Shown here in pieces: positions 25,001-37,000 of a stretch of DNA of 64,000 nucleotides. A program made the position numbers and the translations under genes. The stretch is from Trichobilharzia szidati (Eukaryota > Platyhelminthes > Trematoda > Strigeidida > Schistosomatidae). Where the stretch lies: positions 46,969,564-47,033,563 of the forward strand of contig OX235279.1 in assembly GCA_944472155.2 (NCBI GenBank), in the 5' to 3' direction. The notes below the pieces were generated by a model. That model was given only the letters and a program-made list of their open reading frames with translations, ran no database searches and was not told the origin of the DNA. Every line of letters starts with the position of its first letter. Position 1 is the stretch's first letter.

Positions 25001-28000
25001 TCAGTCATAGCTTGTCAACAGGCTATAGAATCAGGCCACAAAACTGATTTTGACAATATTGAAATAATCCAGAAAATTTTCAGAAATCATAAAGAACGTC
25101 TAATATCAGAAGCACTTCATGTTAATTGGAATCCGAATTGTTTAAATAGGAATGATGGACTAAAACAGAATTTGACCTGGTTATAACACCTTCCTCCTCC
25201 GTGAAGTGACAAAATCAACACGAATGTGATAAGCAATTTCATTGTATAAACACACGCTGCTTTTATAATTTTACACACTTATCAAATCCAACAATCTACA
25301 CCTGATTTTGTTATCTTTACCAAATGACCAACTTGACAACGAAAAATGACCCCAGACTAACGAACGATGATCAAGTTAGTAAACTTTATTTTGATACCAT
25401 AACAGATGTACTATTACCTTTGTTATTTGGTTTAGTGATCTTCATTGGTATTTTAACTTTCAATATGTCCTTTTAACTTGACCTAAGTCTATTTTCTCAC
25501 CCTTTAACTCTTTGTTATATATATGCTGAGATTTAGTAAATTTCGGTTTAATAATACTTTGATAAGCTATTGGCATTAAATAGCGAAACGTCAGTAAAAA
25601 CAATATCGTTTTGTTTTTCATTCATTGGGAAATACAAAATAAACCTTCATTATATGCTCAGAAAGTCTAGTGTATTCAATGATCTGGTATGCAATAATAT
25701 ACGGTCTTCTTTTTTCACATTTCAGCTGCATCTGTTCAAGGTGGTCCAAGAATACATTCGTAATGACAGGGCCCAAAGGTGAACCCACGGGCACTGCAAC
25801 AGTTTGGCGGTGTCGCTAGTTACTGCATTAAAACTAGGTGTTTTTTTTGTATAAAGGAGTAACATTTCTCCCAACTCGTTTTTAGGATGAGAGAGTAATT
25901 CAGACTGCTGGCATATGATTTTCACTGTCTTTTGGGCTGCTAGCAGCTGATGACAACCTGTGAAATAAAACTAAATGAGCTGTTTCTATCCTTCAAATAC
26001 ATTCGTTCTCTCTTTGTCCAAACTAATCAGAGGATTTGGTTGTATGAAATTCTCTACTTAACTTCGTGCCCTTCAATCTTACTCAGCTTTACGTAACAGA
26101 TTTATCACTGTAACTCGTTTTGCATCCTGCTGAACTACTCAACTATAATCTTACAAAAGTTGGGGGTGATATGACCTTACCACTGATGACCCCACTCGAC
26201 TCCTTAATTTACAGAAACTTAATTATAGAATTTCCTACTGTCTGATAAAATGACTTATTCTGAAAGTAGTTGGAAGACGGCAGTTAATTAGTAGTGAACG
26301 GTGCGCATAAATATCCTCGGAACAATGAGCACGAACAGGTTAAATAATACATGGTTTCTCTCATTCTATTAGTAGTTTATAAAAACCCTGCTTATGGTAA
26401 TAAAAAGCCTAAAACTGATTACTCCATGTAAATAAATCATAATGAGACCAAATTCAAAATGATAAGTAGAATAACCTTCCCCGGTAGTAAATTCAAGCCA
26501 CAGGCTCACAACTGAAAACACACATATTACCTCTATTGTCGTTAAGTGTCCAAAATGTGTACCACGTCTTTCCAGCTGTATACTTCGGGATGTCCATGCC
26601 TTATCCCATGCTTTCCATCTTGTCTCCAAACCAGCTAGTTGCATACACATTTCAGAACGTATACGTTTTCCCATATTTGAAGATGCAAGTCCAGAATATG
26701 AAGCATCAACAGCTTCAACAAATCTCCAACCTTGTCCACTATGATCTTGATCATCTGGTCTAGCGCCAACCATTGCACCTAATTGTTGAGCTTTTGTCTT
26801 CAAATTCAATGTTAACTGATCAATTTCATTACGTTCATTATGATGCATTTTCAACGCTTCAGTAAGTTCATAAGGTTGACTTGGCAATGGTGTTCGTGAC
26901 ATTCGTGAAAGTGATGATGTCATCGTTTCATCCAGCTGTAAAATATTTCACAAAAATTTTATTAAGGAAAATTAGCTTCAGTAATACGGTAGTGAGTTGA
27001 ATCAAGGATAATTATACGTAAAAGAGCCCATGCATTGTCTCCCTTACCGTTTCTACCGCCTCAACACTTCTATCAGCAATTAAACCAAGAAATCAATACT
27101 ATCTCTCTGAAGACCACTATCCCAGCCTTGATCATAAGCTGTGGTCTTAGATACAAAAGTATCACGGATCAACAAAACATAATTCAACCAAAAATATCAA
27201 ATACAGTCCTACAGGAGGTCAATCGCGGGCCTGAATAGCTCAGTCGTAGCGTCTCTGACTGCAGCACTGGGTGACGCGGGTTTGAATCTCAGAAGGGACA
27301 TGAGTTCCTTCAAGGTTGCAGATACGCCTTGCTGATGAGTGCCAACTAGCACGAAACCTAGGTCCAAGGCTTTCTGACGATTACCTCCAACCATCTAATA
27401 CTAGCAATTCACAGTGCACCGTAATGGCGAGCCACCTAGCATGGTGGCCACACTACAAGCTTGACTGATAAAATTCAGTCTGCACCGAAGATAGGACTAG
27501 ACACATTACACTAGTTACTGACTAGTGTGCAATCAAGAAGAACATACTTCTGTCAATCAGAAATACGTTTAGTTAGGAAACACCAACATAGACACTGGGA
27601 AAGTTGAATTAAAGCTGTAGCAAGGATTTGAACACAGCTAATTATTTGTGAAGGTGGAATAAAGATGATTTTGACCCCCCCCCCAAAAAAAAACCCCAGT
27701 GAATCCTCCTCACTTAGTAACTTTATATACCTAGTTTAATTTTGAGTAGTATACACTGTTGAAAAGTAATAACACATTCTGCACTTGACGACATACAACT
27801 GGTAACTTACACTACGAGCTGTTTGTGTAAATATTTCCCATTGTTCTTGAGCAAGTTTATACTGGTCCCAGAGTTGTTGACAATTATCCCATGATTCACG
27901 TAGTTGAACTAAGCGTTTATTATTCAGTTCCAGTTGAACTTGACAGTAATGCACAGTTTCTGTGATCTGCAAATCTTGATCAGCCCTCTGTGTAATCTGT

Positions 28001-31000
28001 AAAAATTGTTAATATCACAAAGAGTTATGATGTATGCAGAAAAACGATAAAAGTTGTAGACAACTGTCATTTTTTGATTTAAAATCTTTTTGGAAAGTTG
28101 TTGAAAGAAAATTCACTTAAAAAGAATCAACCCATTTCGGGCACATACCAGTTATAATTGAGTGTATATACAAAATCTATGTACTGACCAAGTGTATTGT
28201 TAATAGTAGTCTTAGCCAATCAGCATACTTCAAAATTTCGGAAAAAAGGGGATTACATATTTTTCTGGTTAATTTCAATGTAGATTTTGCCACGAACCAA
28301 CATCAGTTAGACATTCATTGGAAGCTATGGAGCACTGGACAGCTGTTTCGTTCCAATCTGGGACTCCTCATTAGTGATTACTAAAAATCCCACTGGGGAT
28401 CGAACCCAAAACCTTAAGGTTATTAAACCAACTCTCTGACCATCATCCAGCTACCGCTTTGGAATCTAATGGCTGATGCATTCTAACTTCTGTCATTTCG
28501 CGATGTAGCGCTGCCGCCAACTAGTTCCACTGACGAGAATCCGCCTTACATCCAGCGTGGTGCTATCCCCGAGCCATTACTTTTCAGTATAACTTTAGGA
28601 TATCCATCCTGATGTCACTGATGAGCAGGAAATAAGTACTCAGATTTTTGGATTTTTTCAGCGTATCTGATTAATTTCGGTGCTGATTTCGTCATGAAAT
28701 CACGAATTGGACAAATCATGAACATTTTTAAATGCTTAAATATATGATTATGTTGTAAATACAATAACAGTGTTATAAACTGGTGACTGTGTAAGTGTAA
28801 CTTTATTGTTCTGTAAATCATATTTGCTCTATCTTAATTATCACAGTTTCTGATATATTCGGTACAAAAGAGCCTTAGTAATGTGCCTCTTTGGTAGAAT
28901 CCAACGTATAGGCACTAAAGACACACTTGTTGTTGATCAAGAAAGAAAGTTGACACAAACTCTGGTTGATAATAATTATTCAGATAAGTTTATTAGGAGA
29001 TATAAAGTAGTTAGAACACCAAGACCCACTCTCCAAATCGCTGCTGAGAAAGACGTGTGCATCGAGCTATCCTACATGGGTGATCACAGAAGCTTGATAA
29101 CTAGACAAAGATTGAACGCTGTGGTTAAAAAGACTTTTTGTGCGGCTAAGATAATATTAATTGAGACTGTGAAATCGATATATCCATCTAAGCCCTTTGA
29201 ACATGCGAAAAATGATGTCACATCCCACTGTATTTATCAATTTGAATGTACTTGAAGTCACGCGTACTTAGGGAGGACTCATCTATCTCTGCAAGTAAGG
29301 GCTGGTTTCAGAGCGCGTTCCAAAATGTCTTCAGAAGCAAATATAATCTCCAGAAAGCATTAATAGTGAGAACAGGAGACCTAGCTCCTCTATCGCAAAA
29401 CGTGTTACAGAGACAGGACATAAAATTCATGTTTACAAATCTTTTAAACCTTTCTATAAAACGTGTTTGGGGCGTATCCTAAAGTTTGTGGAAGTCCTAG
29501 ATAGCGATTACGAAGCTTCAACCACATTTATGCACCCCAAGCAACAATTCGTCATCACAATCAACCTTCCTTGGTAAACTTTGTTTTCATACCATAGCAG
29601 ATGTACTATTACCTCTCTTACTTGGTTTAATTGTTATTTTGACCCTCAATATGTCCTTTTAACTTAACCCAAGTCTATTTTCTCACCCACCTCTTATCTC
29701 TTTATTAATTTCACATATATTCCTATGTCAAGTTCTTATGTGATCAGATTGTTCGGAATGTGTTGTGCGAATACATTACACGATTCAGACAAATCACTTC
29801 TTCTTATTGCTTTGTCTAAACTCTTATTTACGTATATTTATCCATGAAAAACGATAGTACCTGCATGAATTAACGTTTTTACCTGATTCGGATACCGTAA
29901 AACATAGGACGGAGTTTTTGATGTAGAAACCCCAAGTGTACAACCTTTCTCTTTATTAATAAGCAGGACAAGAAGAAACATCTCTGACCTGGTGTAATTT
30001 CGCAGAAAGTTGCAGAGGCAAACTTTTTTTGAACAAAAGCAAACAAACCCGAAAATTGAACTTGTTAGTTTGTGCAAACCATCATCAAATCCAACACGCA
30101 TAAAAAAAGACTCCCTGTCAATCTTTTATACTCACATGATCAATAAACTGACGAATCAGTATCTGTTGTTCTTCTAATCGACTTGTAGTCATATTTAATT
30201 CACTGCGCATACGTTCAGCTGCCTGTGGAGATTCTGTAGGACCGGCTATCCAACTCGGATGAAAATCTAAGCCAGTTGTTGTTAATTTCATTCTGTCAGC
30301 TTCATGCATCTTTTGCACAGTTAGATTATACTGATATTCGTCTTCACGTATTCGTCTCAGTAATGAAGAGAAATGATTTGCTAATTCTAAGCGTAACTGA
30401 ATTATTTGACGATAACGTGTCCAACATGAGGTTAATTCATTTAAACGATCCTATACAAATAATGGTATTGAAAAAAGGAGAACTATAGTAAGCAAAATGC
30501 ATTATTTATTACTATTAGTATTATTATTATTGGGAAATGAATACAGTGAAGAGTAAAACAGTTTTTACTTGAATGCTGGCGACAAGGTTATATCGATGGC
30601 TTAACAAACTTCTTCATCGCTTCATGCGTATTGAGTACTAAACACGAAAAAAGTTCTTTCTGTCATTAATAAGTGACTGAATTTCAGAGCGTTTTACGAT
30701 AAATTTTAAAGTTAAGAACACTGTTTGCGCCTGGTTGTTTGGATTACGTACGGATCACCGGTAATGACTAGTGTGTTCAGTTTCTTAGAATTTTCCAGCT
30801 TTAGTTATGTGTTTGTACACATAAAAACATGACTTATGTGCAAAGAGAAACCAGAAAGTTTGTACCCTTCAGTTTCTCAAAGCCTTGTTGGTTGAGAAAA
30901 GTTTAGTTTCACTGTCTACAAAAATTCTTAGGGTAACCTTATTTCAAGAACCCATAATTCTAAAGTTTTTTGAAGGAGTTACAGTAGCATAATACTAGAT

Positions 31001-34000
31001 ACAGGATTTCATCATGAACTGACATCGGTTAGAAAACCATTGGGAAACCTGAGAGTACTGAACAGCTGTTTCATCCTAGTTTGCGACTCTTCAGCAGTAC
31101 GCATCCATTGTTGTAACCAGAAGGTCCTGAATTCGAACCACAGTGGGTGCGTACTGATGAAGAGTCGCAAACTAGGACGAAACAGTTATCAGGTACTCTC
31201 ATGTTTCCCGGTGGTTCTCTAACCAATGTCAGTTCATGCATAGGACATGTTTTATTCTTCGTTTTCTGTTGTTTATTAAAGTCTGCTCAGCGTTGCCAAC
31301 TTCTCATGTTTCTTCTTCAATCACTTCTCCGAAGATGTTACTTCCTATGACTTAAAAGTTAGTGTAAGTTCAGATGGAGAAGAAATTTCATAGGCCATAG
31401 ATAAAATTTGATTTAGGATATATTCTGTCTCTATGTTATCTACTTTCCAAATATGAATATAGCATTAATTGAAAGAGTAAGGTTGGCGATGACTGACTTG
31501 GTGTGCTTGGTGTCACTTATCTTTCAGAAGCTCGAGTTGAACTTATGAAAAGTTAGCAACTTCTACAACCGTGTTTACTTTGATGAGTTTCTGTTACCTA
31601 ATCCAAATAAATGAAACTTGTCACTTTCGATTTCGATTTCCATCCTAGAAAAAATTACCAACAGCTACTGAGTGAATTCTTTTTCCCCTAAACTGCTAAC
31701 AGATCTTCATGTTCATGAATATGATTTGTTCTTACTATAGTTGTCATATACTACTCATGAATGTGTTTTCTGGTCGAATCCCCACTTCAATTAGCACTAA
31801 ATACAATTTAAACAGTTTACGAACGAAAAACTCTCCACTGACAAGGAAAAAGAATTTACCTGTGAACTTGACTTTCCAGCAGTTGGTGATAGACGACTAA
31901 TAGCAATGCGTAATTCTTCCAATTCAGGTTCTCTAGACTGCAGTTCACGTTCAAGACGTCGATGTACATCTTCGAAATCGGCTACCTGTTCAAGCGTTGT
32001 ACCAGATCTTCCGTATTCCACAAGTGAATGGTAAATTCGTTGACTCAACCACATACTCAACTAAAAAGTAGGAAAAATTATAAAACGTCAAGTGATACTG
32101 CTACAATCCATGAAATATTCCTTTTAAAGTTCTATACTATTCAGACGTAGTTGAGAACAATTATCTCAGTACACTCATTCATTCACTTTAATAAACACGA
32201 TGAAAACTATTCATGAAATCAAAACTGTTACTTACATCATTCAAACGAAATTCAGTTTCTTCACGTTTCTGAATTTTGATGTTTAATTCCCTGTGTTTAT
32301 TGAGTAGGTCACGACATCTTTCTATGCCTTCATCAACCTCACGCATTTTACTAGTCACTGAATTTGCTGCCGCTGGCGGTAATTCAGATTCATAGGCAGG
32401 CGGTTGTATTTTAACGCCTAGTTGAGCTCTCAGTCTAGACAGTCTAGCTGGTTCATTATAACTGCTTCGTAATTCATTCATTGTTTGCTTTAAACCTGGT
32501 ACACGTACTTCCAAATCAGTCAGTCGATTGTAATAGATTTCTTCCAGTCCAGTCTGTTGAAGATCTCTTGTCTTTTTCATGTCTGATTCAAGTTGATAAA
32601 TTTGACTGAGAAGCTGAAGATGAAAAGAGACAAAGCAGAATTTGTTAATCCATGTTTAAGGCTGTGGTCAGAGAGGATTAATGGCAGGAAACTCTGGCAA
32701 CGAGAAAAACAAGACATTGTAGCCTAACAAATATGTAGAAGAAAATGGACACTGATAGGAAATATGCTGAGGAGACCGTTGACTGACATCACCATCGAAT
32801 GGAAACCCAGTCGGAGATGACGACTTGAGCGTCTGAGGGTGACAAAGATGAGCTCACATGACGAGGAAATGAAAGCTCATGGGCAGTTATAGTGTCAGCT
32901 AAAAGTAACTACAGAGCACAGAGTGAAATAGAGTTTTTGCTTCTGATGGCCTATGTTCCAGTCGGAACCCAAGGGAATAAGGAATATATAAAAAATCTGT
33001 TAAGGCCTGTGAAGTATATATATCGTAACCACCAGCCAATATCATACGCGAGTAGCTGTTCTTTTACCTGACTTGTAACCGGAAGGTCCTGGATTCGAAA
33101 CTCAGTGGGTGCGTGCTGATGGAGATTCCCATACTGGAAGAAAAAAATTGTCGGTTACTCTCGGGTTTTACAGTGGTTCTGTGACTGATGTCACCTGGTG
33201 ATCAAGCCTATAACCAATCAAATCCCTGCAAACCGCCACTTCATAAACGCATACATTTTATACAAGGAACACTTTGGAAAGAATGAGTGTACAAATACCT
33301 CTGTTGAAACAGGAAACTGAAAACATAGGCTAAAAGTGTCCCACAATACTTACAGCCGGTTTCCAATGGAATTAGAGACATAAGGATTCATCCTAAGGGT
33401 TTTCTTATCCTACCTTTGTGAATTTCGTGCATCTCAAAGGTATCAATATGCGTCGTTCAGTTTTTTCCAGTCAAGTGCAGTACAAGACTTATAATTTTCT
33501 CCAATAAGGATATTTATTTAGGCTGTTCGTCAGATTAGGGACTACTCGATACAAATCCATTGGTGTTATCTCAACTTTAATAAATTGTCGGTACAGTAAT
33601 ACTTGAATAATTCTTTAGTCTTGTTCCGAATGGCTTTAATTTAGCTTTAATCCCAAGCTTAATCTTCGAATTTTCAGTTGGAGTGGTGTCTCCTATGGGC
33701 TCCAAGTTCAACCTTCCATTTCTACAGATTTTACTTCCGGTTGAGCAAAGTTTAGCAGTGCCTTGGCCGACAGTCGATGCACATTCCCCTATAGAATCCC
33801 TTTAAGCATATAAATAGTTTGCTGTACGAATGCAAATGATTTATAGGCAAAAATTTTATCTGGACTATTATGAGTCTTTCGAAACGGCCTGACAGCTTCA
33901 AAGATTCAGCTGTCTACTCTGATTACTATTTTTACAACCAAAACAACAGTCAATAGCACATTGTAGCTAAATATTTCAGGTTTGATATTTAATTTGAACA

Positions 34001-37000
34001 TTTAATCAAATAGTAGAGATCATAAAACTTTGTAGATTTTGATAGCTCTTTATTTACTGAAGCCGGTATATTGGAAGAAGGTTAGCGTCCGGGTTTGACT
34101 CGCGGCTGATTCACTCTTCAATCAGTAGTAAGCCGCATAATAAGGGGAGGTTTGGCGTGAGGCTCCCAACTCCATCCCGCATAAACAACACTACTACTAC
34201 TGAAACTTCAAGAGTCAAGCCTGAAGCCTCATTTCCCACTTGGAATGCGAAGGAATGGAAGAAAAAAATAAGAGGTACAGAAGAAGAGAATAGAAATGAT
34301 GGCAGCAATAACTTACAACATTAATTTCACTATAATAAATGACGCTAGTATGCAGCTGACGTCTTCTGCTTTCAATCCTTTCTAGAAATTCCCAAATATA
34401 TGATTCTGTAGTCCTCAGTCTAGTAATCAATTCAGAATATGCACCATGAGTAACACGCCAGGTATCTGAGTCATGAACACTCGTCATTTCAACTTCATTA
34501 TCACCCTCTAAACTGACTGGTAAAGAATGCAAGCCCAATTCTTGTTCTTGTGCTCGTAGGATTTCCGATACACTTTTTTCACGTTTTCTACGCCATGAAT
34601 CTGTAGTTGTCGCTTGATGTAAGTGTTGCATTAAACGTGAGTGTGCATTTTGTAGGTCACGAACCTCATCGGCAAGAGTCATTAACATATCCAAATTAGC
34701 TTGACACTCGGATAGACTTGTTCCAACTTGTATGTCTGAAAAACGAGGTTCACCAGTCTAGAAAAACAAAACAAATAAGGTGAACATTAAAAATATTTTG
34801 CAAACTTTATTCTCTATATGGTTGGAGGTAATCGGTAGGAAGCCATGGACCTAGGTTTCGTGCTAGTTGGCATTCGTCAGCAAGGCAGGCTTGAATGATA
34901 GAATTCGGTTTGCACCGAAGATAGGACTAGACACATTACACCAGTTACTAGTGTCCAATCAAAACTTTATTCTTTGTTTAAATTAATGCGGAAAGAGAAA
35001 GGGGAAACAAGGTACACTTTCTCTTTGTTTAAATCTATGCATTAAGTTATTAAGAAATAATAGTAGGATGTCATAGTGTAGGTGTCAGTAAGTGTAAGCT
35101 GTCAGTAATGGTTGAAATTAACATGAAACTCTAGTACAGTATCATATCTAGACCCGTGGCTTTATAATCATTAATTCATAAGGGTTTTTAATGAGTTAGA
35201 AATCAACCAAAGCATTAGGTCTGCATAAACAGAAGGTGCCTACGACTGTGTACCATTTTGATTGAAAATATACTCAGTCAAACCTCATCAAGATATGCAT
35301 CGGCATTACTTATTTAAGGAGGAGAAAGTAAACTTCTGTAAATAATTACCTCTGTAGCTAAACCTTTTTACGTATTCCGGCATCCTTAGTGAGATGGCAA
35401 ATGACTGATGGAGTCATCCAAGGTTGACTGTTTTGAATAAACCTGAAACATGTCTTACTGAATTCACAGTTATCATGTTTCTATGGTTCCTTCTTCTGAA
35501 TGGACAGCTAGATTCTAAGAGTACGGAGGTTTTATATGCCTTAACGTTGTGTTTAGTCATTATAAATCACTGATTCTGCCAAGTTTTAGCTTCTTTCTGC
35601 TTGCTTGACTTTTCAAGCTCATAGTGGAAATGAAAAGCTTTTTATTTGCTTCACCCTCAGAGAATGTGATTTTCTTTCGAGATTACCATTTTAACAGTCT
35701 GTTTGCTTTAGTCGAAGTACTCGTACATTGTGGATGATGAAGAATATTTGTTTAAGCATAAGAATTAAGCTAACAGTCTGTTTAGTTAAGGGAAGTCAAA
35801 CATACATGTTTCTTAATTATGCTTTGATACGGTTCCAGGAATTATCTTACACTCTTCAAATTGATTCCCAGCTGAAGTTTAGACTGTGATTGTCAATATT
35901 GATTTCATGTCATGAAGTTTATCTGCCACTCGATGCTGTTAGATAAGATGTGTAATAGTGCTTTCAAATTTTCATAATGTAGTGTATGTGGAAGTTGTCT
36001 CACTTTGTCTTCTAAATTATATTTGGTTTTCTAGGTTGCATAGCATGCATTTCTAAAAGTCGAGGGGTTTTGTCTACTTGAGGCCTTGTTGTGATCGACC
36101 GTCTGCCAATCCGTAAAACAGGAATATTCACTCCTTAGTTTCTTGACCTCAGTTGTCCTGCTGTCAATGATGGAAGTCTCTGAGTAGCAATTTTTTGACA
36201 CCGCCTCATGTGTAGATTGTCTTCTTCTGATATATTTTGGGACATTTTTAATCCCGTGGGTTTTCCAATGTTTTGCCTTATGTGCTTTTCATGCAGATTA
36301 TAGGAATTTTTCTCTGGTAGTGAGTGATCTCTGTGTGGGCTAGATTCTTATAAAACTTTATTTGTATTTTGTATGAATTTCTGTCATTCTTTTAGTACGA
36401 CAGCTGCTTCCCACCACCATCTAATTTTAAGATGATTTTATACCAGACTGAATTATATTTAGCAATTAGCCATCAGAAATCGGTTATGATTTTAAAAAAA
36501 TATTTTTATTATTTTTATGATAGAATGAATACAATTCATTTTCACTGCAAAGTTAATGAATGCATAGTACATAATCCTTACCTTCACAAACCAGTCAACA
36601 ATACGTTCTAGCTCTGCTTCCATAGAAACTACAGCTAGTCTCAGATGAAGTAAATGATCACGACGATTCCATACATCTTCAGCATGCCGTCTAGCAACTC
36701 CAGCTTTAGAAGTAATCACTGCTACACGTTCTCTAGCTTCAATACTTGCACGTCCAGATCCAGTGTTTGAGGCGGAAGTTGAACCACCAGCTTGACACGA
36801 CATACGACCAAGTAATTCTAATAAATTATTAGCTAAATTCAGCATGTTATGCGATGGTTCCAATAATCCAGTACGTTTCAAATTTTCGTGTTCCTGCGAA
36901 TAAAAGAAGTTTAGTGGATAATATTTTTTTTATAAATGAAAGACTTTTGACCGACACAACTCTGTTGTTCCTTGTACTGGTGCTTCTTGAAATCGGCGAA

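Noticed and set aside
29838..30101. 87-codon minus frame next to exon 8
   Set aside because: It lies beyond the exon 8 donor (GTGAGT at 30130-30135) in the intron; exon 9 joins exon 8 in frame without it.
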